This document shows positions 52,869-61,527 of a stretch of DNA of 64,000 bases, one piece after another. A program made the translations under genes and the position numbers. Below the pieces are notes generated by a model. The model did not search any database, was not told where the DNA came from, and was given only the letters and a program-made list of their open reading frames with translations. Source of the DNA: Pseudoflavitalea sp. G-6-1-2 (GTDB taxonomy: Bacteria > Bacteroidota > Bacteroidia > Chitinophagales > Chitinophagaceae). The number at the start of each line of letters is the position of its first letter. Position 1 is the stretch's first letter. The stretch covers positions 992,001-1,056,000 of the forward strand of contig NZ_JABBGB010000003.1 in assembly GCF_012927185.1 (NCBI RefSeq), read 5' to 3'.

Positions 52869-53585
52869 TCAGCTGATGAGGGTTTTCAGCGCCAATGCCG
52901 CGAGGCCACCCACAAACGGACCTGCAATGGGTATCCAGGCATAGCCCCAGTCGTTCCCCGATTTGTGTTTGATGGGAAGCAATGCATACACTATGCGCGG
53001 GCCCAGATCCCGTGCGGGATTCATGGCACAACCTGTTGGTCCGCCAAGGCAAAGCGCAATGGCCAATACAATAAATGCAACGGGCAATGAACTCAGCGAT
53101 CCCAGTCCTACTTCGGGTTTGGCGAGGTTCAGCACTGCAAATACGAGCACGAACGTGGCTACAATCTCTGTGAGCAGATTGCTGCCGGTGTTTCTGATGG
53201 CAGGATCAGTACAAAAGCAGGACCTGTTGGCGATGCCATCCGACGTACTATGAAAGTGCGATTTGTACGCGATGTATACCAGCCAGGCACCCATCATGGC
53301 ACCGCCGAACTGGCCTGCTAAATACACAGGGACCTGATTGAGCGAACACATACCTTTCAGCACCAGTGCCACTGTTACAACGGGATTGAGGTGAGCGCCA
53401 CTCACCGGTGCCGAGATATACACTGCGAGATAGGCCGCCATGCTCCATCCCAGCGCAACAACTATCCATCCGCCATTCTCTCCCTTACTATGTTTCAACA
53501 CTACATTCGCCACGCTTCCATTGCCCAGTAAAATCAATACGGCTCCTCCGATAAATTCTCCCAGAAATATCTGTAACGCAGTCAT
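52869..53585 (-). CDS. MIP family channel (aquaglyceroporin/glycerol facilitator)
   Basis: A 238-residue inner-membrane channel with six hydrophobic segments. The two half-helix motifs are GAHLNPVVT (NPV in place of NPA) and CAMNPARDLGPR. The Asp after the second NPA is the glycerol-facilitator signature and favours glycerol or small polyols over water. The NPV variant narrows or alters the first half-pore. No glycerol kinase gene is nearby. Confidence 0.9.
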   Translation of the reverse strand: MTALQIFLGEFIGGAVLILLGNGSVANVVLKHSKGENGGWIVVALGWSMAAYLAVYISAPVSGAHLNPVVTVALVLKGMCSLNQVPVYLAGQFGGAMMGAWLVYIAYKSHFHSTSDGIANRSCFCTDPAIRNTGSNLLTEIVATFVLVFAVLNLAKPEVGLGSLSSLPVAFIVLAIALCLGGPTGCAMNPARDLGPRIVYALLPIKHKSGNDWGYAWIPIAGPFVGGLAALALKTLIS

Positions 53586-53622
53586 GAGTGATGAATGATG
53601 TTAGAATGATTGGTAACGATGA

Positions 53623-54225
53623 TCAATATACGCGGATGATCTGTCCATGTACTCCGCCGTCGATGCTCCTGATATATGCATTGATCACGCGATGTACAGA
53701 CACCGGTGTATGTCCGGGCATATTGGGTCCGTTTACATCCACGGTATTGTCGGTGAGGCCGGGGCTCACTACGTTGATCCGCACGCTGCGCGGGAGTTCG
53801 AGTGCAGCTGCGAGCACAAATCCGTGCAGGCCTGCATTGGCAATAGCGTAGTCGACTGATCCGGGTACGGGCTCATCTGCAAGTATGCCAGATACAAGCG
53901 TGAAGGAACCGCCATCGCGGATATATTTCAATCCTTTGCGAACAAGATTGATCTGTCCCACCAGTTTATCGTGAATGCCCGCATAGAGTTGTTCATCGGT
54001 AAATTGTTGAAATGGTCCCCAATAGGCGCTGCCCGCAACGCTGGCCAATGCATCGAATGGACCAACCTGTTCGAAGAATGCATCGATCGACGCGGGCTTG
54101 GTGATATCGAGCTGATATTGGCTGTTCTTTCTGCTTGCCTGGATCACTTCATACTTCCTGGCTTCCAATGCCTTCACCAGTTCTTTTCCTATCGCACCTG
54201 AAGCGCCTGTAACGATAATTTTCAT
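53623..54225 (-). CDS. Short-chain dehydrogenase/reductase-like protein with altered active site
   Basis: A 200-residue Rossmann-fold protein. The nucleotide-binding motif is TGASGAIGKELV. The catalytic Ser is in LVSGILA and the Tyr in VDYAIANAG, where the usual YxxxK Lys is replaced by Asn. The short family to which it seems to belong commonly lacks this Lys, so activity may be altered or absent. The C-terminal INVVSPG segment is normal. No operon partner is evident. Confidence 0.85.
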   Translation of the reverse strand: MKIIVTGASGAIGKELVKALEARKYEVIQASRKNSQYQLDITKPASIDAFFEQVGPFDALASVAGSAYWGPFQQFTDEQLYAGIHDKLVGQINLVRKGLKYIRDGGSFTLVSGILADEPVPGSVDYAIANAGLHGFVLAAALELPRSVRINVVSPGLTDNTVDVNGPNMPGHTPVSVHRVINAYIRSIDGGVHGQIIRVY

Positions 54226-54334
54226 AGCTGTTTTTTTATGATGATAAATGAATTGTTCATCAAAGGTAGCAGCGGCGTCAATTGAAGAGATGGATGAATG
54301 GTACTTCTAACTGGACTTTTGAACCCGGGCTTAC

Positions 54335-54658
54335 TTAATGGCCTGAATCCGGGAACAGCCCATCAGCTGTACTGTCTGTATCTGATGCCGGCTTTTTTTG
54401 TATAGTGGGATGAATTGCTCCAGGCTTCTGCCAGGTGTTACGGTATTGCCAGATAATGCCTGTGATCAAAACTATGATAACACCTGCATAGGCGAGCTGT
54501 CTTCTCAGGCTTCCGGCGTGAATATTCTCTTGTTCCTCCTGGTTTTTTTGATCCGCTTCGCGGATCGCCAGCCAATGTTCTATAAAACGTTTTTCTTCCT
54601 CCGTTGCTTTTCCTTTCAGATAGCGGTTAAGGATGCGCTCAAATTCAAACAAATTCAT
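54335..54658 (-). CDS. Orphan FecR-like N-terminal stub (truncated anti-sigma factor)
   Basis: A 107-residue protein from ATG 54658. The N-terminus (ILNRYLKGKATEEEKRFIEH) matches the sigma-binding segment of FecR, followed by one transmembrane helix (LAYAGVIIVLITGIIWQYRN). The periplasmic FecR domain is missing and no sigma-factor gene is adjacent. It may be a remnant of an anti-sigma gene or a short free-standing regulator. Confidence 0.65.
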   Translation of the reverse strand: MNLFEFERILNRYLKGKATEEEKRFIEHWLAIREADQKNQEEQENIHAGSLRRQLAYAGVIIVLITGIIWQYRNTWQKPGAIHPTIQKKPASDTDSTADGLFPDSGH

Positions 54659-54810
54659 ACACAACCGGAATAGGCTTGTTCAAAACAATAAAAATATAGG
54701 TGTGCATCCGAATGTGCTGCCTATGTGATTTTACTTTATTATTAATTTCGATAAGATGGCCGGGCCACTTAATTGTGGTAACTTCCGGTACAACCAAATA
54801 CCGGGCATCT

Positions 54811-55608
54811 ATGATACAGCAACAATTTGCGGAAAAGGCGGCTGCCATTGTGCTGGAAGATCCTTCTGCAATCGGATTGGCAGCAGCAGGGAGCTGGCTC
54901 AGCCATGAGCTGGACGAATTCTCCGACCTCGACCTTATTCTCGTTACCAAACACAAAGCAGGTGGCGATAAAAAAAGGATGATGGAATGGGCAGCTAAAT
55001 TCGGTCAGCTGCTCTCTGCATTCACCGGCGAGCATGTGGGTGAACCAAGGCTGCTGATCTGCCTCTACGATAATCCGCTGTTGCATGTGGACATTAAATT
55101 TCTCACCCTCGAAGAATTTGCATTCAGAGTGGAAGAGCCGGTGATACTCGCCGATATGTACGGACAACTGGAGCAAAGCCTTCAACTGACAGAAGCAAAA
55201 TTCCCGATGCCCGAATACCAGTGGATCGAAGACAGGTTCTGGGTTTGGATTCACTACGGCCTCACTAAAACAGGAAGAGGGGAATATTTTGAAGCGATGG
55301 ATTTTCTGTCGGCCATCCGTTCGATGGTACTGGGCCCATTGCTGCTGATCAGACAGGGACAGCTGCCACGTGGTGTACGCAAAGTAGAATTTCGTTTACC
55401 CGATACTGTATTGGAACAACTGAAAGGAACAGTGGCGGATTATGATCCTCAATCGATACTCAAAGCCATGCATCAATGCGTGCACCTGTACCGTGAGCTG
55501 CGCGATCAATTATATGATGCCGGCATTCAACGGCAGACTGCCAGTGAAAAAAGAGTACTCGCCTACGCAGAAGAAATCAGGATGATTGCTCAGCGAGTAA
55601 ACAGTTGA
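54811..55608 (+). CDS. Nucleotidyltransferase-fold protein
   Basis: A 265-residue protein from ATG 54811 (MIQQQFAEKA); the frame stays open 37 codons upstream without support. The nucleotidyltransferase signature is AAGSWLSHELDEFSDLDL (Gly-Ser followed by Asp-x-Asp), and a third carboxylate is probably in LHVDIKFL. The layout resembles aminoglycoside or lincosamide adenylyltransferases, but the substrate is unknown and a resistance role should not be assumed. The rest is helical. Confidence 0.75.
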   Translation: MIQQQFAEKAAAIVLEDPSAIGLAAAGSWLSHELDEFSDLDLILVTKHKAGGDKKRMMEWAAKFGQLLSAFTGEHVGEPRLLICLYDNPLLHVDIKFLTLEEFAFRVEEPVILADMYGQLEQSLQLTEAKFPMPEYQWIEDRFWVWIHYGLTKTGRGEYFEAMDFLSAIRSMVLGPLLLIRQGQLPRGVRKVEFRLPDTVLEQLKGTVADYDPQSILKAMHQCVHLYRELRDQLYDAGIQRQTASEKRVLAYAEEIRMIAQRVNS

Positions 55609-55689
55609 TCCGCAGGCCTGTACTGTTTTGCATCAGGATAATTTCAATAACGCTGCAACGGTTTCCGGCAATCCGGAGTCAACGCCGGT

Positions 55690-57723
55690 ATGCTTATGAG
55701 ATTGCTGGCGCTGGCGATTGTCATATTTTTCGCGTCCCAACTTCAGGGACAGCGATGCACCATACCCGGACAGACACCTGTAACTGCATTTCCGGTTTGT
55801 GGCAATGCTGTGTTTAATCAGCGAAGTGTATCTGAATGCACCAATGGTGAAATACCCGTGCCGGGTTGTGCAAGAGGCGTAAACAACTACGCTGATAAAA
55901 ATCCCTACTGGTATAAATTCTATTGCTATTCCGGAGGAACGCTGGGCTTTCTCATCAAACCCAATAACGGAGGTGATGATTACGACTGGCAGCTCTTCGA
56001 TATTACCAATCATCATCCGGATGATGTGTATACGGATGCCAGTCTGGTAGTTACCGCTAACTGGACGGGCAATCCGGTCGGCAATACCGGCGCTTCCGCA
56101 GATGGCGTACCGTATCTGGTTTGCGGCACTATCAACAGGGAACGCAGACCTGCTTTCACTGCCATGCCAACCCTGATCGAAGGACACCAGTATTTGCTGC
56201 TGATCAGTCATTTTACCAATTCACAAAGCGGTTATTCACTTTCATTCGGAGGAGGCACTGCAGTGATCACAGATCCCGATCCTCCAAAACCAGACAGGGC
56301 ATGGGCCGGTTGCGGTGGCGTTACTGTTACGGTGAAGCTCGATAAGAAACTGATCTGCACAAGCCTCGCAGCCGATGGCAGTGATTTCAGCATGGTGCCG
56401 ATGCCGGCAGGCGTGAAAATATTGTCCGCATCCAGTTCCCGGTGCAACGGGAATTTTGATATGGATACTGTGCAACTTCAACTCAGTACCGGATTGCCTC
56501 CCGGAGATTATCAGGTATTGTTCAAGCGCGGCACCGACGGCAATACACTCACGGATGAATGCGGCAGGGAAGTGGCCGAAGGGTCGGTGATCCCATTCAA
56601 AGTACTGCCCGTTCCTTACACTCCGATGGACAGTCTGATGCCGGTAGTCTGTGCTCCGAAATATGTGGACCTGTTTTTTTCAAAACCCATGTGGTGCCCA
56701 TCCATCGAACCGGGTGGCAGCGATTTCCGCATCACCGGAACAACTCCTGTACGCATACTGAAAGCCTATGGCAACTGCGTAAACAAATTGTCTACCACCA
56801 TCAGAATTGAATTTGATGCACCCATTTTACTGGAAGGCAATTATATCATCACGTTAGTGGAAGGTTCTGATGGCAATACCATCGAAGATGAATGCCGGCA
56901 GGAAACTCCCGCTGGCGCTACGCTTAGGTTCAGCACGAAAGATACGGTGAATGCAGATTTCAATTACAGCATACAATGGGGTTGTAAAGAAGACATCGTT
57001 CATTTTACGCAGCATGGGAAGAATAAGATCTCCTCATGGAACTGGAATTTCAATGGAGAAGGATCGAGTACAGCGCAGAACCCGGTCTTTGGGTTTAAGC
57101 TGTTTGGTGATAAGAAAATTCATCTTACTGTCTCCAATGGATTCTGTACTGCCGGAAAAGACACCCTCATTCAGCTCGATAATTACATCTATGCCGCATT
57201 CTCCGTTCCTGATTTTGTTTGTCCTGATGATGTTGCTGTGTTCAAGAATCAGAGCGCCGGCAAGATCGTATCATGGGAATGGAATTTCGACAACGGTTAC
57301 ATGAGTACATCCAAAGACCCGCCTCCGCAGAAATATCCTCCCGTAACAATCGGAAGAAATAAATACTACAATGTACAACTGAAAGTAACGGACAAACTCG
57401 GCTGCACGGATACGCGAACAAAGCGGCTGCAGGTGGTGTATTCCTGCTCTGTGGCGGTTCCCAATGCCTTTACTCCCAATAATGATGGGAATAATGATTA
57501 CCTGTACCCGCTGAATGCATGGAAGGCGACTAATGTCGATTTCTCCGTGTTCAACCGGTACGGACAACTCATTTTCCACACTACCGACTGGACCCGAAAA
57601 TGGGATGGCACATTCAAAGGAGCGCCACAACCAACGGGCAATTATGTCTGGATGTTGCAGTACACCGATCCTGAAAGCGGAATAAAAGTGGTGAAGAAGG
57701 GAAGCACGATACTGATCCGCTGA
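55690..57723 (+). CDS. T9SS-secreted PKD-domain surface protein (gliding-motility C-terminal domain)
   Basis: A 677-residue exported protein with signal peptide (LLALAIVIFFASQLQG). Residues about 25-190 hold a Cys-rich domain with a jelly-roll-like pattern. Two repeats around residues 200-410 share GGSDF/DGSDF and EGSDGNT/RGTDGNT motifs. Two PKD-like domains follow (ISSWNWNFNGEGSSTAQNPV; IVSWEWNFDNGY). The last 85 residues form the type B sorting domain of the type IX secretion system (VPNAFTPNNDGNNDYL, VFNRYGQLIFHTTDW, PTGNYVWML). It should be moved across the outer membrane by T9SS. The ligand is unknown. Confidence 0.9.
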   Translation: MLMRLLALAIVIFFASQLQGQRCTIPGQTPVTAFPVCGNAVFNQRSVSECTNGEIPVPGCARGVNNYADKNPYWYKFYCYSGGTLGFLIKPNNGGDDYDWQLFDITNHHPDDVYTDASLVVTANWTGNPVGNTGASADGVPYLVCGTINRERRPAFTAMPTLIEGHQYLLLISHFTNSQSGYSLSFGGGTAVITDPDPPKPDRAWAGCGGVTVTVKLDKKLICTSLAADGSDFSMVPMPAGVKILSASSSRCNGNFDMDTVQLQLSTGLPPGDYQVLFKRGTDGNTLTDECGREVAEGSVIPFKVLPVPYTPMDSLMPVVCAPKYVDLFFSKPMWCPSIEPGGSDFRITGTTPVRILKAYGNCVNKLSTTIRIEFDAPILLEGNYIITLVEGSDGNTIEDECRQETPAGATLRFSTKDTVNADFNYSIQWGCKEDIVHFTQHGKNKISSWNWNFNGEGSSTAQNPVFGFKLFGDKKIHLTVSNGFCTAGKDTLIQLDNYIYAAFSVPDFVCPDDVAVFKNQSAGKIVSWEWNFDNGYMSTSKDPPPQKYPPVTIGRNKYYNVQLKVTDKLGCTDTRTKRLQVVYSCSVAVPNAFTPNNDGNNDYLYPLNAWKATNVDFSVFNRYGQLIFHTTDWTRKWDGTFKGAPQPTGNYVWMLQYTDPESGIKVVKKGSTILIR

Positions 57724-57735
57724 TGATGCTCCCCG

Positions 57736-58425
57736 TTATTTCCAGAATCCCTGCGCCTGCACCTGGTGTGCGGCTACACCTTGCTGCTTCAGCATCTTGC
57801 GAAGACCATGCACCATGTAAGAATTTCCTGCAAGATAGAACTGTTTGTCGCCACGCTGCGAACAGCCTGCAATGAACGATTCAGCTTCTGCCGTAGTGCC
57901 CAGCGTTCCGATGCTTAGACTGGGGAATGCCTGAGAAAAATCTGCTCTGTATTGCGGATTGCTTACAATGATATTTCCGGTGATGTTGCCAAGACCATTG
58001 GTGAGTTGCATGAGTGCAAAGAAATGTCCGATAGCGCTGGGGTCGCCGAGAAATACATGCGTGCTGCAATCTGCGGGTGGCTTTCCATACGAATCCATAC
58101 CGAGATACACAAGCTGCTGACCGGGCTGAAGTTTGCGTACCCACTCGCTTCCAGGGCCTTCGTGTGCGGTGTCGATGTAGATGGAGCAGCTTTTCGTATG
58201 CTCGTCCCAAATGGCTGCTGTATAGTCGCGGTACTTGCCTGCGGCCACTTTGAATTTGATATGCTGGGGGCGGTTCCATGCATCCATCCTTGCTTCGGGC
58301 AGATGCATGCGCACTTCGTACATGCCGGCATAATGCTGCAATACATAGAGCACTATACCTTTCTTTGCGATGGCAGATTCGAGCAATCCTGTTATTCTGT
58401 GTTTAATGCTGGTTGTTTGTTCCAC
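57736..58425 (-). CDS. Siderophore-interacting/FAD-binding flavoprotein
   Basis: About 229 residues from GTG 58425 (the frame is open further up but that part is antisense to nothing and overlaps the AraC gene). The FAD-binding half contains YEVRMHLPEARMDAWNRPQH and KYRDYTAAIWDEHTKSCSIY. The NAD-binding half contains VYLGMDSYGKPPADCSTHVF, QFYLAGNSYMVHGLRKML and a C-terminal QAQGFWK, the usual end of the SIP family. Such enzymes reduce iron in siderophores. The AraC gene 53 bases upstream on the same strand suggests joint control. Confidence 0.78.
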   Translation of the reverse strand: MEQTTSIKHRITGLLESAIAKKGIVLYVLQHYAGMYEVRMHLPEARMDAWNRPQHIKFKVAAGKYRDYTAAIWDEHTKSCSIYIDTAHEGPGSEWVRKLQPGQQLVYLGMDSYGKPPADCSTHVFLGDPSAIGHFFALMQLTNGLGNITGNIIVSNPQYRADFSQAFPSLSIGTLGTTAEAESFIAGCSQRGDKQFYLAGNSYMVHGLRKMLKQQGVAAHQVQAQGFWK

Positions 58426-58478
58426 TGTTGATATTTTATGCAAAGCAACGAACAGTGGATGCTTCAGAAAATAGAGGA

Positions 58479-59369
58479 TTAGCGGTTTTGATTGGACAAA
58501 TCGAGGTGCATGATGCGGAAGTCGAGCGGCGAAGATCCGGTTACTTTTTTGAAGAGTCTGCTGAAATAAGTAGGATCGTCGTAGCCGGTACGATAGGCAA
58601 TTTCTTTTGCGGTGAGATCGGTATGAACCAGCAGGCGTCTGGCTTCGAGAAAGATTTCCTGCTGAATCCAGTAACTCGCTGTGAAGCCGGTATGAAGCTT
58701 CACGATTTCGTTGAGGTAAGAAGTGGAAATGTTCAGCATCAGTGCATATTGACCGGCACTCCTTGCCATGAGAAAATGTGCTTTCACCAGTTTTCTGAAT
58801 TCCTGCACCAGTGTATCGGTGCGGCCTGCCTGCCTGTTGTTGTTGCCCATCCATGCATTGTCTACTGCTGCGGCCAGCATGCCTGTGAAAGCCTGCAGTA
58901 AGGAAAGCTGTGTACTCATCTGCAAAGGATGTGTGGCAGATTGCTGAAACTCATTGAGCAGTAAAGACGCACATTGCATGAGCTGCGAATTTTCTTCGAG
59001 CCTTACGTACTGGCAGGCGGGACGGCCGTGCTCCAGCAGACTTCTGGTTTGATTGTTCAGTACAGATGCATCGGCGGCTACAAACCAGCCGCTGCTGTTT
59101 CTGCCGATATACTGATGAATCTGACCTGGACAAATATACCCGGCGCCGGTTCCTTCGAGACGCATTCTTTCGAAGTCGATCATCACTTCGCAGAAGCCCT
59201 GGTGCTGAACGTAGAAAACATAGTGATCGTCGCGATGGGCTTCGTGTGCAGGATCATGGAGCTCTTCGGTACTCATATCGAAGTATTCGATTCTGAATCC
59301 CGGAGAGCCCGCCAGTTCTGCAGTGTGAAGCGGTATCGTTTGCTGTTTCTTTCTGTTTTGTTTGCTCAT
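58479..59369 (-). CDS. AraC family transcriptional regulator
   Basis: A 296-residue regulator from ATG 59369; a GTG 18 bases earlier is less likely. The N-terminal sensor shows a cupin-like HRDDHYVFYVQHQGF and AGYICPGQIHQYIG. The C-terminal HTH pair contains NISTSYLNEIVKLHTGFTAS and AKEIAYRTGYDDPTYFSRLF, ending in FKKVTGSSPLDFR. It lies upstream of the siderophore-interacting protein gene with a 53-base gap and likely controls it. Confidence 0.9.
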   Translation of the reverse strand: MSKQNRKKQQTIPLHTAELAGSPGFRIEYFDMSTEELHDPAHEAHRDDHYVFYVQHQGFCEVMIDFERMRLEGTGAGYICPGQIHQYIGRNSSGWFVAADASVLNNQTRSLLEHGRPACQYVRLEENSQLMQCASLLLNEFQQSATHPLQMSTQLSLLQAFTGMLAAAVDNAWMGNNNRQAGRTDTLVQEFRKLVKAHFLMARSAGQYALMLNISTSYLNEIVKLHTGFTASYWIQQEIFLEARRLLVHTDLTAKEIAYRTGYDDPTYFSRLFKKVTGSSPLDFRIMHLDLSNQNR

Positions 59370-59426
59370 GCCTCTGTGCTTGTTCACGAATGATGCAGCA
59401 ATTTAACGGAGTATGCGCACAGAAGT

Positions 59427-60122
59427 TTACGAATTGGGGAAGATTCGGTTAATATTTGGTAAATCTCTTACGATGCCCATATCGGCAGTTTTGTACAGCG
59501 CCTCCGGTATCTGCGCAAGTGTGGAAGCATGTACCTGTTCCCCCAGCGTGTAGAATTGCTGAAAGCTCATGATGAGTGGTTTCCATTTATCTGGGTCGAT
59601 GCGGTTGGGATCGTTGTTGAAGAGTATGGATGGATGAAGATGCACGCGCTGTATCCGCAGCTCGAAAGTGATGATCTTTCCCTGCTGCGCAGGCTCATCT
59701 TCACCAATAGGATGAACCGCTGCCAGCGCGGCTTCCAGCTGAACCGGACATTCATTGGCGCGTGGTGCTTCAACGGTGAGGGAAGGAACCGGAGTAAAGC
59801 CCGCCAGTTCGAACTTTCCTTTCACATGGCGGTAGCCTTTCTGTTGTTTGCCTGCCGGAACAGGATCGCTGCCCGTTGTTTTTGCCAGCAGGTTCACTGC
59901 CGCAACCTGATCGACGGAAGGAAGATTGAGCAAGCATTCGCGCGTTCGGAGGATGTTCTGGGTTGTTTTGCTCGATGCCGCCAGTCCGATGATGCAGCGC
60001 CATCCGAGCCAGAAGGCAGACGACATGGGTGCGAGATTGAAACTGCCGTCTTCATTAACGGTGCTGATAACCACTACGGGAGTGCCGAAATAGAGTATGG
60101 GAGGTTCGCTTTGAATGTGCAT
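59427..60122 (-). CDS. Flavin reductase-like domain protein
   Basis: A 231-residue protein with the split-barrel FMN-binding fold of flavin reductases (TPVVVISTVNEDGSFNLAPM, SSAFWLGWRCIIGLAASSKT, TQNILRTRECLLNLPS). It reduces free flavin or acts on small molecules with bound FMN. The C-terminal third is variable. A promoter element is 20 bases upstream. It lies upstream of the AraC and SIP genes on the same strand, about 57 bases from the AraC start, and all may relate to redox or iron. Confidence 0.85.
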   Translation of the reverse strand: MHIQSEPPILYFGTPVVVISTVNEDGSFNLAPMSSAFWLGWRCIIGLAASSKTTQNILRTRECLLNLPSVDQVAAVNLLAKTTGSDPVPAGKQQKGYRHVKGKFELAGFTPVPSLTVEAPRANECPVQLEAALAAVHPIGEDEPAQQGKIITFELRIQRVHLHPSILFNNDPNRIDPDKWKPLIMSFQQFYTLGEQVHASTLAQIPEALYKTADMGIVRDLPNINRIFPNS

Positions 60123-60142
60123 GATGTTGCTTTTTGAAGCAG

Positions 60143-60150
60143 CAAATCTA
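60143..60150 (-). promoter_or_regulatory. Bacteroidota-type -7 promoter element, TAGATTTG, for flavin reductase gene
   Basis: Exact TAnnTTTG match on the minus strand, 20 bases before the ATG at 60122. Confidence 0.55.
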
Positions 60151-60234
60151 TCATGGCATAGAGTGGAAGGGAACCCGGTTCTTGCGGAATTATGGAAAGG
60201 GTAACAGCCCGAATCTCTTTACAAAACCTGTTGC

Positions 60235-61527
60235 ATGAGAAAAAAAGGATACCTCTTTGTCGCATTGACTGCTGCTTTGCTTTCCTGCGAAAATGATGGA
60301 CCAACCGCCATCCGCGATCTCCGGACGGAACTTGGTCCGGCACTTCAGGTGATCGTTTCCAGTACAGTGTTCAATTCATATCACGATACGGCTGCTTACA
60401 GGTTCATTACGAGATCTGCCGGCAAAAAAGATTTGCTTAGCATGAGCCGTTCGGAGCATCCGCGGATCAGGGCGCTGGCTTATCATCTGCTCACCAAAGA
60501 TGCCGGTGAGGACGGGTTTGCATTCATGATGTCGCATCTGCAGGATACTGCGAATCTGATAACTGATCTGGGTCATATGGGTGTAGAATGGGAGCGCGTT
60601 GCTGATTTTATGATCAGGAATGCCCAGTGGAGTTCATTCGAAAAAAGGGATAGCACCATCAGGCAGATCATTTTGCATCATAACAACCTCAATTCAGCCT
60701 ATATGGGTTTAAGAAAAATTGAAATGACAGAAGATCTTCATGCTGCTGTACTGAGCATGTGTTATCGCGAGCCATATTCTTCTGAACTATGGGAAGAACC
60801 ATTGGTTGCCCTTGCCAGATTCAAACGGGAAGAGGATGTGGCTGTTTTGCATGATATCTTACTGAAGAAGATCAGTTGGCTGGGACGGGAATCATTCGTG
60901 ATGATGAAAGAGTATCCGCATGCAGCGTATATCGATGTATTGAAAGCATTCAGCAAAAGGATCTACAAAATATTGGGCAATGATTATACCGGCTACGTAA
61001 AGGTGGAGAGTTATTTAAAAACGCTCGTGGCATACAGAGATCAGGAATGTACGCGTATACTGGATACTTTGCTGATAAAGCCCAGGAATGTATTGGAGTC
61101 GAAGTACGATGATGTAAAGGACATCATTATGCGGGCTGTTTTTGAGAATCCGCACCCCGGCAATGCAGCATTGAGAAAGCAACTGCAGCGTGACTATCAG
61201 GAATACAGCAAATGGCAATTTGAATTGCCGGCCACGGGGAGGTGGGTGAAGAAACCTTTGGATTCTGTGATCACCTGGCGTTCCTCACGGGCAGATACCC
61301 TTGGTTATGAATCTATTTCTTCCCCGGTTTCATATAATGTGCTTTCTGTGCCGGACTCAACCGTTCGATCGCATACCGCAAAAAAGTCCGGGGAAGTTTT
61401 GCCGCATATTTGTCGAGGAAGGCAAGCAGTTGCTTCGGTTGCTGAGAACCCGCCATGCGCAGCCATCCGCCGGCTGCTTTCTGAATCAGGTCTTCTTTAT
61501 CCTGCATCAGCATCTCAGATATTTTGA
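60235..61527 (+). CDS. HEAT-like repeat lipoprotein, 3' part antisense to alkD
   Basis: A 430-residue lipoprotein (lipobox LLSC near residue 17). The body is helical, with HEAT-like pairs such as HPRIRALAYHLLTKDAG and LVALARFKREEDVAVLHDIL. From about residue 360 to the stop at 430 the frame is antisense to the C-terminal coding part of the convergent AlkD-like gene (215-base overlap), and this part loses its helical character and becomes Ser/Pro/Arg-rich. The original stop may have been lost. The function is unknown. Confidence 0.7.
   Translation: MRKKGYLFVALTAALLSCENDGPTAIRDLRTELGPALQVIVSSTVFNSYHDTAAYRFITRSAGKKDLLSMSRSEHPRIRALAYHLLTKDAGEDGFAFMMSHLQDTANLITDLGHMGVEWERVADFMIRNAQWSSFEKRDSTIRQIILHHNNLNSAYMGLRKIEMTEDLHAAVLSMCYREPYSSELWEEPLVALARFKREEDVAVLHDILLKKISWLGRESFVMMKEYPHAAYIDVLKAFSKRIYKILGNDYTGYVKVESYLKTLVAYRDQECTRILDTLLIKPRNVLESKYDDVKDIIMRAVFENPHPGNAALRKQLQRDYQEYSKWQFELPATGRWVKKPLDSVITWRSSRADTLGYESISSPVSYNVLSVPDSTVRSHTAKKSGEVLPHICRGRQAVASVAENPPCAAIRRLLSESGLLYPASASQIF

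Noticed and set aside
58426-58854. N-terminal extension of the siderophore-interacting protein
   Set aside because: These 143 codons overlap the AraC gene on the same strand in another frame and lack protein character; GTG 58425 gives a family-sized protein.
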